Assembly: GCA_016715285.1 (NCBI GenBank)
Contig: JADKAO010000006.1
Location: forward strand, 186,001-250,000
DNA length: 64,000 nt
Source of the DNA: Actinomycetales bacterium
GTDB taxonomy: Bacteria; Actinomycetota; Actinomycetes; Actinomycetales; Dermatophilaceae
Direction: 5' to 3'
The position numbers and the translations under genes are program-made. The notes beneath the pieces were generated by a model that saw only the letters and a list, made by a program, of their open reading frames with translations, had not been told where the DNA came from and searched no databases. Every line of letters begins with the position of its first letter. Positions within the stretch are counted from its first letter, which is position 1. Shown here in pieces: positions 16,219 to 26,804 of this stretch.

Positions 16219-19200
16219 CTACTGGTTCGCGTGACGACGCTTAGCCGCCGCAACAGCGGTAAGACCAGCCAACAGCAGAACTGCTGCACCGCCAGCAAGC
16301 CCCCACGGCAAGGTGCCACCAGTGGCCGGAAGGCCAGGAGTGGGCGGCTTCACAACAGGTGTTGCCGCGCAATCCTTGGAGGTGAGCTGCTTGGTCCAGG
16401 TCGCGGTGCCATCCTCATTGAGAGTCCAACCCTCACCGAGTGCCTCACCATCCAACACGTAACCCTCAGCAGGAGTAGCGGTCAGCGTTGCGACATGATC
16501 GCCATCGACGCTCACGTCACCGTAGGTGATGCCGTTACCGTTCTCCGGCTGCGCGACAGTCTCCCACACCGTGGAACCCTGATCCTCAACCGTGCACTCC
16601 GCCGGATTCACAACCGGTACAACCGGGACAACAACCACGTCACAGTACTTGGAGGTGAGCTGCTTGGTCCAGGTCGCGGTGCCATCCTCATTGAGAGTCC
16701 AACCCTCACCGAGTGCCTCACCATCCAACACGTAACCCTCAGCAGGAGTAGCGGTCAGCGTTGCGACATGATCGCCATCGACGCTCACGTCACCGTAGGT
16801 GATGCCGTTACCGTTCTCCGGCTGCGCGACAGTCTCCCACACCGTGGAACCCTGATCCTCAACCGTGCACTCCGCCGGATTCACCGTACAACCGGACAAC
16901 AACCACGTCACAGTACTTGGAGGTGAGCTGCTTGGTCCAGGTCGCGGTGCCATCCTCATTGAGAGTCAACCCTCACCAGGCCTCACCATCCAACACGTAA
17001 CCCTCAGCAGGAGTAGCGGTCAGGGCGACCTCTCCTGGCCATATCACCTTGGAGGTGAGCTGCTTGGTCAGGTCGGGTGCCATCCTCATTGAGGTCCAAC
17101 CCTCCCAGTGCCTCACCATCCAACACGTAACCCTCAGCAGGAGTAGCGGTCAGCGTTGCGACATGATCGCCATCGACGCTCACGTCACCGTAGGTGATGC
17201 CGTTACCGTTCTCCGGCTGCGCGACAGTCTCCCACACCGTGGAACCCTGATCCTCAACCGTGCACTCCGCCGGATTCACAACCGGTACAACCGGGACAAC
17301 AACCACGTCACAGTACTTGGAGGTGAGCTGCTTGGTCCAGGTCGCGGTGCCATCCTCATTGAGAGTCCAACCCTCACCGAGTGCCTCACCATCCAACACG
17401 TAACCCTCAGCAGGAGTAGCGGTCAGCGTTGCGACATGATCGCCATCGACGCTCACGTCACCGTAGGTGATGCCGTTACCGTTCTCCGGCTGCGCGACAG
17501 TCTCCCACACCGTGGAACCCTGATCCTCAACCGTGCACTCCGCCGGATTCACAACCGGTACAACCGGGACAACAACCACGTCACAGTACTTGGAGGTGAG
17601 CTGCTTGGTCCAGGTCGCGGTGCCATCCTCATTGAGAGTCCAACCCTCACCGAGTGCCTCACCATCCAACACGTAACCCTCAGCAGGAGTAGCGGTCAGC
17701 GTTGCGACATGATCGCCATCGACGCTCACGTCACCGTAGGTGATGCCGTTACCGTTCTCCGGCTGCGCGACAGTCTCCCCACACCGTGGAACCCTGATCC
17801 TCAACCGTGCACTCCGCCGGATTCACAACCGGTACAACCGGGACAACAACCACGTCACAGTACTTGGAGGTGAGCTGCTTGGTCCAGGTCGCGGTGCCAT
17901 CCTCATTGAGAGTCCAACCCTCACCGAGTGCCTCACCATCCAACACGTAACCCTCAGCAGGAGTAGCGGTCAGCGTTGCGACATGATCGCCATCGACGCT
18001 CACGTCACCGTAGGTGATGCCGTTACCGTTCTCCGGCTGCGCGACAGTCTCCCACACCGTGGAACCCTGATCCTCAACCGTGCACTCCGCCGGATTCACA
18101 ACCGGTACAACCGGGACAACAACCACGTCACAGTACTTGGAGGTGAGCTGCTTGGTCCAGGTCGCGGTGCCATCCTCATTGAGAGTCCAACCCTCACCGA
18201 GTGCCTCACCATCCAACACGTAACCCTCAGCAGGAGTAGCGGTCAGCGTTGCGACATGATCGCCATCGACGCTCACGTCACCGTAGGTGATGCCGTTACC
18301 GTTCTCCGGCTGCGCGACAGTCTCCCACACCGTGGAACCCTGATCCTCAACCGTGCACTCCGCCGGATTCACAACCGGTACAACCGGGACAACTGCGACG
18401 AGTTCACCAGAACCACCACCGCCGGCGTCGTACTTGCGGACTGTTGCACTCTCAGAAAACTCCTCACCATCTTTGGTGATCGTGGCAGTATCGGTCCAAG
18501 GACCGGAACCCGTGAAGGTCATACTGAGATTGAGCTGCAAGAACGCGTTCTCAAGGTCGGTGGAAAGTATCCAGCTATTGCCCGCATCACCGTCAGGTAC
18601 AGCGGTTGCTGCAGCATAGTTCCCGGAAGCGCAGTTGTTACTCCCGTCAAGCAGGCCCGCGTCACCCCATGTGGTGACGCAATCATATGCGCGCACCCAG
18701 TTGACGCCGTTGATGGACTGCGAACTCGAGGTTAGCGTGTCCACGACCTTGATACCGGTCGCATTTTCGAATACGGGAGTCATGATAGTGACACTGCCTG
18801 TCCCATCACCGTTATCGCCACCCCATTTGCCTGCACCGGCGGGGACCGTTGGGCAAGGATCTTGACCTTCACCACCACACTCGAGCACCTCAACCTCACC
18901 GATTGGGGTTTCTACTCCGTCAATAGTGACCGTGATCGGCTGGGTTTCGCCCCGGTTAATAGAGCTTGTAATTTCCGCGGTGATGTACCCTTGAGCGTTC
19001 ACGTTGGCATGGGTCGATGCATAGTCGGTCAGAGTGAACGTCATTGTTCCCGCTGATCCATTCACATCCATTTGCGCTACCGTGTCCGCTTGAGAAGCGG
19101 CGCTCGATGTTCCATCCGAATTCAGGAACAAGGTAGTGTTCTGCATACCCCCGAAGATAGTCGTGTCAATCCCGACGACAGTGGTGTCACCGGCGGGCAG

Positions 19201-19440
19201 ACCATCAAGATTATTGAGATTGACCGTGTACTTGAACCAATCCCATGCCGCGGTCGGTCCACCGTCTGCACTTTCGTTCTCAAACGTGACCGAAACTTTG
19301 TCCGATGGGATCGGAGCAGCATTTGCTGGGGCTGTGATCCCCGCCATACCTATCAAAACGAGGAGAAAAGTCAGAGCCACGCTGAACACTTCACGTGCCC
19401 GACGCCCTCCCCCGAAAGTTTTGCGTCGTTGCGACTGCAT
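16219..19440 (-). pseudogene. LPATG-anchored surface protein with tandem repeats, frameshifted in the repeats
   Basis: Starts ATG at 19440 with a long signal peptide (VALTFLLVLIGMAGITAPANA). An adhesin-like beta-rich head covers about residues 40-340, followed by tandem 91-residue repeats beginning near VVPVVNPAECTVEDQGSTVW. It ends with LPATGG, a hydrophobic helix and RRHANQ, a complete sortase signal. As given the gene is broken: an extra C near 17777 and several losses between 16885 and 17105 shift the frame, leaving three open segments (19440-17749, 17804-17004, 16959-16219). Because the damage sits inside near-identical repeats, assembly or sequencing error is a serious alternative to true decay. 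The head has visibly lower GC than its surroundings. Confidence 0.85.
16378..18411. repeat. Tandem 273-bp repeat array within the surface-protein gene
   Basis: The landmark GGAGGTGAGCTGC occurs at 16378, 16651, 16919, 17051, 17319, 17592, 17866 and 18139. Spacings are 273, 268, 132, 268, 273, 274 and 273, and the last unit runs to 18411. Units are almost identical at DNA level except for one truncated unit (16919-17051) and a few indels. The 273-bp period equals 91 codons, so clean units keep frame and copy number could vary by recombination. Confidence 0.95.
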
Positions 19441-19620
19441 GCCTTACCTACATTTCTTGTGTGAGCAACCTCGCAGTGTGTGCGAGATGGTTTTTCCTGA
19501 ACGTACGCTGAACGTACGCGAGTCAACCTTAAACACACGAACCCTACCAGAGTTCCCGAGTGTTGTTAGACAGTGGTCGACAGTAGTTGCCTGGGCGCCA
19601 CGATTGGCAGCGCTGCGGAG

Positions 19621-20062
19621 GAAAGGACGCTGCTGTGGGAGGAGAGCTACCCTCCTGGTGAGTACGGATATGCGTTCGTTTCCCCAGTACCGACCTCTGC
19701 CGACGAGGTGCGGGAGTTCCTGAGCGCGGTTGTTGGCGCGGACACAAGCGCGAGCACAGCGATCCAAGCCATCACGATCCTCCTGGACGGAACAGGCGCT
19801 GGTCCCGACCCAGGAAGCAGCCCTCCTGGGCTACCTGGCGACCTTGACCGACATCGAGATGGTCGGGCAGACCACTGACAGGCTGGGCAGGTCCGCCTTT
19901 GTGCTTAGTACCCAGCGCGGTGACGGCGAGTACGCCGACAGCATCCTCATCTCTCCCGAGCAGGGCGTGATCCTTGCGGTCGAGACGATCTACACCGGAA
20001 ACAGCCGGACCGACGTGCGGTCACCCGCTGTCGTGAGCTACTACGCATGGAACAGGAACTGA
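19621..20062 (+). pseudogene. Remnant of a CU044_5270-like secreted/membrane protein
   Basis: Two overlapping frames carry one protein: first EERTLLWEESYPPGEYGYAF...AITILL, then, after a frame change near 19790, VPTQEAALLGYLATLTDIEMVGQTTDRLGRSA...VVSYYAWNRN. The second part resembles the C-terminal domain of CU044_5270-type actinobacterial proteins (a calculation of the LPGV/GR-S type). The N-terminal half including the membrane anchor is missing. It is therefore a truncated, frameshifted remnant. Its stop is directly followed by the GTG of the next small gene. Confidence 0.65.
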
Positions 20063-20063
20063 C

Positions 20064-20294
20064 GTGAAAATCACCGCCCTCATCACCACCGCAATCATCG
20101 CTCTGTCCATCTTCGCGGCAGCTCCGGCGACCGCGAAGACCACCGACTCGATGGATGAGCGGATCGCTGCGGTGCTGGATGAGCGCCTAGGCGGCACTCG
20201 CACCGGCTGGAACGAGGTCACCTGGGACGGTGGTGACGTCGTGCTCACCCTCTCAGCGTTCACCGACGCCGCGGCGAAGGCGGTGGGAGGGTGA
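20064..20294 (+). CDS. Short secreted protein, probably truncated
   Basis: 76 residues starting GTG at 20064, right after the stop of the upstream remnant. A clear signal peptide is present (MKITALITTAIIALSIFAAAPATA, cleavage after ATA), followed by a short acidic mature part (MDERIAAVLDERLGGTRTGWNEVTWDGGDVVLTL). That mature region resembles the start of small secreted peptidase-inhibitor-like actinobacterial proteins, but it stops after ~50 residues without cysteines. It is probably a truncated copy. The 158 bases after it contain a small GC hairpin (around 20345-20370) and nothing else that I can support. Confidence 0.5.
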   Translation: MKITALITTAIIALSIFAAAPATAKTTDSMDERIAAVLDERLGGTRTGWNEVTWDGGDVVLTLSAFTDAAAKAVGG

Positions 20295-20453
20295 ACTGGT
20301 GCGAACACGAACGCCACGATCACCAAGCTGGCCTGCTCCTGACCCCCGGGCGGAAACAGAACGCCCGCCCGCGAAATAGATAGGACAAGTGGGCGACACC
20401 TGTTGTCTCGCTCACGAGCCGCAGTCAGCGGCTCCGCCATTCGAGAAGGAGTA

Positions 20454-20710
20454 ATGATGCCCCGCTCAATCATGATGCCACGATCTGAGTCGCGCCTGGC
20501 GGTGAACTCGCGTGTGCGAGTGTGTGCCACGGCGCTGGCGGGTCTCGCCGTCTTCGCAGCCCTGCTCGCCAGCCCCACGGGTGCATCCGCCGCGCCAGGC
20601 ACGGGTCCGTCCAGCGAAGACATCGTCGCCGAGCTCAAAGAAGCCGAAGCGACCCCGACCGAGGAGGATGGGCTGCTCATTGACGCGGCCTCGTACGCTC
20701 GCGATTACGA
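20454..20710 (+). pseudogene. 5' part of a secreted protein, cut by the recombinase remnant
   Basis: ATG at 20454 has AGAAGGAG just upstream. It encodes a twin-basic N-region and hydrophobic signal sequence (VCATALAGLAVFAALLASPTGASA), then APGTGPSSEDIVAELKEAE. At about 20710 the sequence changes into the serine recombinase remnant in another frame, so the original protein is lost after ~85 residues; the apparent stop at 20747 is incidental. Confidence 0.5.
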
Positions 20711-20716
20711 GGTAGA

Positions 20717-21421
20717 GAGGCGAATCTTCGCAAGGCACGTGAGCTGAATGCCATCGTCGTCGAGGAGTTCGTCGACGCGGGTGAATCCGCCCGCAGGGCA
20801 GACCGTCCTGACCTGGTCCGGATGATCGAGTACGTCAAGGCCAACCAGATCGCCTACTGCATCGTTCACAAGGTCGATCGGCTCGCTCGTAACCGCGCTG
20901 ATGACGTGTCGATCCATCTGGCTTTGAAAGAGGCCGGGGTCATGCTCGTCTCGGCGACGGAGAACATCGACGAGACACCTTCCGGGATGCTGCTGCACGG
21001 CATCATGTCCACGATCGCTGAGTTCTACAGCCGCAACCTCGCCAGTGAAGTCTCCAAAGGCATGAACCAAAAGGCCCGTACTGGCGGCACAAACGGCAAG
21101 GCATCCATCGGGTATCTCAACGTCACCAAGCGTGACGAGCTCGGACGCGAGATGCGCATCGTCGAACCCGACCCCGAACGGGCCGGTCTCGTCCGTTGGG
21201 CATTCGAGGCGTACGCGACCGGCAACTACTCGACCATCACCCTGCACGAGGAGCTGATCGGCAGGCACTCCAAACGCACTAACTGCGAACGCAAGGCCAT
21301 GTTCGTCCCCGACATCGAAGCAGCCGTTGAGGAGTACTACCCCGAAATCCAGGACCGCGCTGTCCGCTACAAGGAACGGACAGCGGATCTGGACCTCAAA
21401 CCGCTGTTGTCGGCGGTTTGA
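20717..21421 (+). pseudogene. Truncated serine recombinase (integrase of the nested element)
   Basis: Readable from about 20717 (REANLRKARELNAIVVEEF) without a start codon until 20822. It contains the resolvase core (VHKVDRLARNRADDVSIHLAL, AEFYSRNLASEVSKG) and part of the recombinase domain. The first ~45 residues with the catalytic serine are gone, and after EELIGRHS it jumps to a C-terminal coiled-coil segment, so the rest of the recombinase domain and the zinc ribbon are deleted. It cannot be catalytic. The family is the same as the island integrase at 11771-13558, but it is clearly a different gene. Its stop is 15 bases from the element junction. Confidence 0.87.
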
Positions 21422-21435
21422 ACAACGACCTTTGG

Positions 21436-22333
21436 GTGGTGTCAGGTGCGAGGCCATGCCGTCGAGCAAGCGGTGCAGCATGTCCGCGTCGGGGTCGTAG
21501 ATGCCTTGTTCCAGCGCCGAAGTCGGTCGTGCGGGAATCCACGGCGGGTTGCACACGATCAGGTCGGCCCGTCCTCGTGGGTATAGGTCGGTCTCGATCA
21601 CCCGGACGTGCTCGGCGTAGCCGAGGCGCGCGAGGTTCGCGCGCGCACATGCCACTGCGCGTGGGTTGATGTCGGTCGCCGTGACCTGCGGCACCCCCCG
21701 AAGAGCGAGCACCGCGGCGAGGACGCCAGTGCCGGTGCCGAGGTCGAACGCAGTCATCGTTCTCGCGGGGAGCGGTGCGCGAGCGAGGAGGTCGATGTAC
21801 TCGCCGCGCACGGGTGAGAACACGCCGTAGCAGGGGTGAATGCGCGCATCCAGGGCAGGGATCGGCACGCCCCGCTCGTGCCATCCACGGGCGGAGAGCA
21901 CGCCGTGCAGCTCGGTCAGGGAAACGCACATCGGCCCCTCGGGTTCGCCATAGGCATCCCGGCACGCCTGCTGCACCTCCGGGGCGCGCCGCAGCCGCAG
22001 GGCGTGATCGGCATCCAGCTCCACGATGAGTCTGCTGAGCACGCGGGCGCGCTCGGCCTTGGCCGCCCGGTACGCGAAGAAGTCCGACGTGACACCGCTG
22101 CGCCGGGCAGCATGGCCGTCCACCCGCCGCGCCACCGCGCGAAGCAACTGGCGGGCGTTGTGGTAGTCGCCGCGCCACAACAGCCCAACGCCCTCGCGGG
22201 CGAGGCGGTAGGCCGTGTTCGCCGTGGTGTCATCGCCGACGATGACGATGCGGGAGGGCGCGGGGGCGTCGCTTTCCGAATGCCAGCGGGCCGCGCGGTC
22301 GTGGCCGTCTTCCGTCCATCGAATCGTGGACAT
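21436..22333 (-). pseudogene. N-terminal part of a split SAM-dependent methyltransferase
   Basis: 299 residues are readable from the ATG at 22333. SAM-binding motif I is DLGTGTGVLAA, the acidic residue of motif II is in VTATDINPRAVACARANL, and the NPPW catalytic motif (IVCNPPWIP) marks an N-methyltransferase acting on a base or glutamine-like amide. The last true residues are ...MASHLTP; beyond that the frame runs into the opposite strand of the integrase remnant. The missing C-terminus is at 15717-15968. In related actinobacterial islands such genes accompany AraC regulators and MobF relaxases; their target is unknown to me. Confidence 0.88.
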
Positions 22334-22674
22334 GGGGGTACTCCTGAAGAATCGAAAGTGCAGGGGTCAGCAGCACTTCGATGCGGAGTACGAGGACGGC
22401 TACCTCACGACGAGGCGATCACCAGGGCACGGCTCCCGCGTCGAAGCGCAGGAGCCCAGGTCTCCCAAGACCATGCCCATGTTCACAATCGTCCCTCTCG
22501 TCAGATACCCCATTGTCGCATGCCCGCTCCACACGCCGCCGTGCTTCCGCATCCCGCCGCCTGCTCCGAGCAACCTCCACGCTTCTCGCCTCTTTCTCAG
22601 TGAATGAACGTATCCTAAGTGCCGTAGTTGCTGATACGCTAGTTGAGCGAAGCGGCGGATTGAAGGTGGTCGAG

Positions 22675-25600
22675 ATGCATGGCGGCGTGATCCCGTTCCG
22701 GGGCACCGGGGCCGATGCGCTGCGCTATGTCGAGTCCGACCGTTCACGCGCTGACGACTACTACCTGGGCGCGGAGACGACCGTTTCGCAGTTCGCGGCG
22801 CTGGACGGGGCGGGCGCGGTGACTGCTGAGCTGGCCCTTGACCCTGTGGCGTATGCGGGGTGGGTGGACTGGACGAACCCGCTCACGGGCGAGTCGATGG
22901 GCAAGCCGCGCCGGGCGGGGTTGGATCGGCAGGCCTCGCCCCGGTTCATGGAGATGGTCATCAACACGCCCAAGTCGCTGTCGATCGCCGCCGCGCTGCA
23001 CCCGGAGGTCTCCGAAGCTCTCGACGCGGCCCAGCAGGACGCGCTCTCGGAGATTCGGCGCTGGCTCGCCCAGCACTCCGTGACCCGCGTGGGGTCGCTG
23101 GGGGCGCAGGAGGTCGTACCCATGGAGCAGATGCACGTCGTCGGGATCACGCACCGCACGAGTCGGGCGGGTGATCCGCACCGGCACATTCACATGCAGA
23201 TCGGCACCCGCGTGTTCGCGGCGGGGAAGTGGCGTGGTCTGTTCACCGCTGCGCTGTTCCGGCAGCAAGGCGCGATCCGTGCCCTCGGTACTGCCGTGAT
23301 TGCTGCCAGCCCGGAGCTTGCCGATGTGCTCGACCGGCACGGCCTGACCCTCGACCCCGCAACCGGCGAAGTCACCGAATTGCAGCCCTACAACGGCGTG
23401 ATGAGCAAGCGTGGCGTACAGGTGCGCCGGAACCTCGACCGCCTCGAAGCCGCATGGAACGAAGCGCACCCCGGCGAGAGCATCGGGCCAGTCGTCGCCT
23501 CGCGCCTGCGAGCCGAGGCGTGGGCGTATGAGCGGCCCGCGAAGAAGCCCACCACTCTGGGCGACGAAGCCGCATGGGTGACAGAGCTACGCGAGGCCGG
23601 ATACGCCCCCGACACCTGGCAGCGGCCCGAGCCTATCGCCTCGGTGTCGCTCGATGATCTGTCCGTGCAGGAGGTTGCATCGCGCACGCTGGATCGTTGC
23701 GCCGCTGCCGAGTCCGCATGGTCGGCCCACACTGTGACCGAGCACGCGACCCGGATCATGACCGAGCACGGCGTGCAAGCGACACCCGCCGAGATACGCG
23801 ACTTCATCACGGCCGCGTCGCGGTTGGCGTTGGAGGACTGCTTCACGATCCTGCCACCAGACGCACCGGCGCTTGAGCATGTGGCGCATCTGACGAGTGT
23901 GCGCGTCATGCAGGCCGAAACCGAGCTCCGCGACCTCATCGCCGCACGAGTACCCGAGACTGAGCCGGCGGTGCCGAATGTGCAGGGGGTGGTGCAGGCC
24001 GCCTGCCTCGACGCGGACCAGGCCGGGGCCGCCGCAGCCCTTGCCTCCACCGACCCGCTGGTAATCGTGGAGGGTGCAGCGGGCAGCGGGAAGACGACGA
24101 TGCTGGGTGTTGCTATCGAGGCCGCGGCCGATCAGGGCAGGGCGTCGCGGGTGGTGACGCCGACGAAGAAAGCCGCTGATGTTGCGCAACAAGAACTCGG
24201 CACCCCCACCGCGAGCGTTGCGGCACTCGTCCACGCCCACGGCTGGCGCTGGAACCGCGACGGCGTATGGACGCGCCTCGCACCCGGCGACACCGACTCC
24301 GAGACCGGGCGCCCCTATGCCGGAGTGCCGAAAGCCTCGCAGCTCGCACCAGGTGAGCGGGTGATCGTGGACGAGGCGGGGATGCTTGACCAAGACACCG
24401 CGCTCGCCCTGTTCGCCGTCGCTGCCGAGCACGGCGCGACCCTCGCGCTCGTCGGCGACCGGGCGCAACTCCCCGCAGTCGGCAGGGGCGGGGGGCTCGA
24501 CATGGCCGCAACGATCCGGGGCCGCACCATCGACATGGCAGAAGTCCACCGCTTCACCGACCCCGCCTACGCGGAACTATCGGTGCGGTTGCGCGACCGG
24601 GCCGATCCCGGCGCGATCTTCGATCAGCTCACGGCACTCGGACTGATCCGGCTGCACACCGATGCCGATGGTCTGCGCGAGCACATTGCCCAGCGCAGGG
24701 AGGAGGGGGAGACGGTCACAGTCGCCACCAACGACGAGGCCGCCCGCCTGAACGAGCGCATCCGCGACCACCGCACCCACACCGCAGCCGTAGACGATCA
24801 GGTGACCGCCACGGGATCGGATGGGCTTCCCATCGGGCGCGGTGACCTGATCCAAACGCGGAAGAACGACACCGGCCTGGGTGTGGCGAACCGGCAACTG
24901 TGGATCGTGCAACACGTTGCAGACGATGGGGCGATATGGGCGGTTGAGGCACGCAACGACCGGAAGCGCGAGCACACCGTCCACCTGCCTGCCGCCTACG
25001 TCATCGAGCACGCTCACCTTGCCTATGCCTCGACCGCTTACGGGGTGCAGGGCGTCACCGCCAAGGGGTCGCACACGATCCTCAGCGACGCGATGAGCGG
25101 CGCCGCCGTGTACGTCGGTATGACCCGAGGCAAGCAGGAGAACCAGTTACACGTCATCGCCGAGAATACGGCCGATGCGCGGCAGCAGTTCATCGACGCC
25201 GTAGAGCGCGACCGCGCCGATCGAGGCCTGGCCGACGCCACCCAGCGCGCAGCAGAAGCGGTGCGGGGTCTGGTCGACGATGGCCCCGTCAAGCTCGTCA
25301 GCACCGAGATAGCTGCCCGCACCCAGCAGGCCGAACGAGCGGAACGACGAGCGGCACTGTGGCGGCGGGCCGCCGATGCGCTCACCGACCTGGACGCGCA
25401 GCAGCGCGACGAACGCGGCCACGCACGCCAGGCCAGGGACACCGCAACCCAGCAGCTCGAACGGGTGCGCGCCGAAGTCGCCGCCCCGCTCACCAAGCAG
25501 GCATCGGCGGCGTTGGCCGAATGGCAGGAGGCCGACACCGCACAGCAGATCGCGCGCGATTGTCTGGGCACGGTCGGCAGGTTCGGCAAGCGCCGCGCCA

Positions 25601-26136
25601 CCAGAGAACACCGCACCGCGCAGACCCTTGCCCGCCACGCCGAGCAGCGGCTGACAAGGGCGTGGGGTGAGCCGCCCCGCTGGAACGAGGACAGCGCATC
25701 GTGGGTCGAGCGCGTCACCCGACCCCGGATCGACACCGATCCCCGCGTGACTGAAGCCGCCGGGCAGCAGGAGACAGCGGCGAAAGCCGTGCGCAAGACG
25801 TTGGAACCGGACGACCTGCCGCGCTTGCGCATCTACGCCCGCATCTTCGGCACCGACACAGTGGTGAAGAACCGCGCCGCGTACCTCGACGCCCGACCCC
25901 GCACCAACGCTGAGAACCAGGCCCGCACCGCGCAGCAGGCCCGCGCCGAAATCGAGGCACTACGCGCCCTCACCCTCGCTGAGGCCGTCGCGCGGATCAA
26001 GCAGATCCGCGCCAACGAGCAAGCACAGCGTGAGGCCGCCGACTTTGCTCTGAAAGAGCGCCGACGACAGGTCGATGTCCACCGTCACACACTTGACAGT
26101 GGCCCGCGCTCTGACGGCCCGTCCCTGGGCTGGTGA
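22675..26136 (+). CDS. MobF-family conjugative relaxase/helicase (TraA/TrwC type)
   Basis: About 1,153 residues from ATG 22675 (MHGGVIPFRG); in-frame TTG 22660 and GTG 22666 are alternatives. The N-terminal relaxase domain has the tyrosine pair DDYYLG and the three-histidine metal site DPHRHIHMQIG. The helicase part carries Walker A VEGAAGSGKTTML, Walker B VIVDEAGMLDQ and LVGDRAQLPAVGRGG, plus a YASTAYGVQG motif near residue 790. The last ~300 residues are a charged coiled coil. The enzyme would nick at an oriT and unwind the transferred strand. It is the only transfer gene present, so mobilisation would need another element's secretion system. The gene is intact. Confidence 0.93.
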   Translation: MHGGVIPFRGTGADALRYVESDRSRADDYYLGAETTVSQFAALDGAGAVTAELALDPVAYAGWVDWTNPLTGESMGKPRRAGLDRQASPRFMEMVINTPKSLSIAAALHPEVSEALDAAQQDALSEIRRWLAQHSVTRVGSLGAQEVVPMEQMHVVGITHRTSRAGDPHRHIHMQIGTRVFAAGKWRGLFTAALFRQQGAIRALGTAVIAASPELADVLDRHGLTLDPATGEVTELQPYNGVMSKRGVQVRRNLDRLEAAWNEAHPGESIGPVVASRLRAEAWAYERPAKKPTTLGDEAAWVTELREAGYAPDTWQRPEPIASVSLDDLSVQEVASRTLDRCAAAESAWSAHTVTEHATRIMTEHGVQATPAEIRDFITAASRLALEDCFTILPPDAPALEHVAHLTSVRVMQAETELRDLIAARVPETEPAVPNVQGVVQAACLDADQAGAAAALASTDPLVIVEGAAGSGKTTMLGVAIEAAADQGRASRVVTPTKKAADVAQQELGTPTASVAALVHAHGWRWNRDGVWTRLAPGDTDSETGRPYAGVPKASQLAPGERVIVDEAGMLDQDTALALFAVAAEHGATLALVGDRAQLPAVGRGGGLDMAATIRGRTIDMAEVHRFTDPAYAELSVRLRDRADPGAIFDQLTALGLIRLHTDADGLREHIAQRREEGETVTVATNDEAARLNERIRDHRTHTAAVDDQVTATGSDGLPIGRGDLIQTRKNDTGLGVANRQLWIVQHVADDGAIWAVEARNDRKREHTVHLPAAYVIEHAHLAYASTAYGVQGVTAKGSHTILSDAMSGAAVYVGMTRGKQENQLHVIAENTADARQQFIDAVERDRADRGLADATQRAAEAVRGLVDDGPVKLVSTEIAARTQQAERAERRAALWRRAADALTDLDAQQRDERGHARQARDTATQQLERVRAEVAAPLTKQASAALAEWQEADTAQQIARDCLGTVGRFGKRRATREHRTAQTLARHAEQRLTRAWGEPPRWNEDSASWVERVTRPRIDTDPRVTEAAGQQETAAKAVRKTLEPDDLPRLRIYARIFGTDTVVKNRAAYLDARPRTNAENQARTAQQARAEIEALRALTLAEAVARIKQIRANEQAQREAADFALKERRRQVDVHRHTLDSGPRSDGPSLGW

Positions 26137-26233
26137 CCGCACCTACAGCCAGGCAGTGGGCCCGGCCGTCGGCGGCACACGTCTACTCGGCGTGGGTGGA
26201 TACGGGGCAAAGCCATGAGGGGACTGTCCAACC

Positions 26234-26746
26234 TTATGGCGATAGTCGAATCTCAAACGCTTCGATGGCGGCGCGCGCCTCCTGCGCGTCGGTGCCCTCA
26301 GCAATAGCCGCCAGGGCAGCTCTCCAGGCGGCGGCGAGCACTCGCCCGAGCACAGGAGAGTCAGTGGCCGAGCCGAGCACTTCAGCGAGGCGATCGCCGT
26401 CTGATCCGGCCGGAGGCGCTCCCAGAATGCGTAGGAATCGCTCGCCGACGGCGAAGTCGAACCCGACCAGGAGCGCCGCCCGCACGGCGGTCGCGTGATC
26501 CGCCCCGCTGGCCGCGGCAGCGCCTTCCATTCGATCCAGCAATCGGCGCTCTACATCGGCTCGGACGAACTCGTACAGCCCGAGCTTGCTGCCGAAGTGG
26601 TGATAGAGCGCGCCAGTAGTCACCTCGGCCGCTGCCGACAGTTCGCCGACTGTGACCTCATCAAAGGCGCGTGCTCCGAAGGCAGTCACCGCCGCGAGGA
26701 CGAGTCGGCCCTTCGGGGACGACGACACCGGAACCCACTCGCGCAT
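26234..26746 (-). CDS. TetR-family transcriptional regulator
   Basis: 170 residues with the N-terminal TetR helix-turn-helix (VTVGELSAAAEVTTGALYHHFGSKLGLYEFV) and an alpha-helical C-terminal ligand domain. It is divergent from the VOC gene at 26805, sharing a 58-base AT-rich intergenic region, the classic layout for a repressor controlling its neighbour. The shared region contains TATAAAG and TATTAT segments that could be -10 elements for either direction. The ligand is unknown. Confidence 0.92.
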   Translation of the reverse strand: MREWVPVSSSPKGRLVLAAVTAFGARAFDEVTVGELSAAAEVTTGALYHHFGSKLGLYEFVRADVERRLLDRMEGAAAASGADHATAVRAALLVGFDFAVGERFLRILGAPPAGSDGDRLAEVLGSATDSPVLGRVLAAAWRAALAAIAEGTDAQEARAAIEAFEIRLSP

Positions 26747-26804
26747 GGCACCATAATACTGTTACGCTATAAAGAAATCTTGTTATGACACCGAAAGGCC
26801 CGCC

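Larger units (their letters stand above)
15965..21439. mobile_element. Nested serine-integrase element inserted in a methyltransferase gene
   Basis: A 5.47-kb insert bounded by the 4-bp repeat GTGG (15965-15968 and 21436-21439). Removing it restores the methyltransferase in frame. The two insert ends are imperfect inverted repeats (TCAAACC at 15986-15992 against GGTTTGA at 21415-21421, with AGGT/ACCT further in), as expected when a ~50-bp dyad attP has been split. A serine recombinase remnant ends 15 bases from the right junction, the usual place for an integrase. Contents: the LPATG surface protein, a CU044_5270-like remnant, two short secreted-protein genes and the broken integrase. Confidence 0.87.

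Noticed and set aside
16378..18411. Regular repeat array that might suggest CRISPR
   Set aside because: Units are 273 bp, contiguous, in frame (91 codons) and inside a surface-protein gene; there are no unique spacers and no cas genes.
20705..22333. Single 542-residue minus-strand protein
   Set aside because: Only the first ~299 residues are methyltransferase; the rest is antisense of the integrase remnant.
26747..26804. Clear TetR operator palindrome
   Set aside because: The intergenic region is AT-rich, but I found no good symmetric dyad beyond 5 bp, so no operator is claimed.
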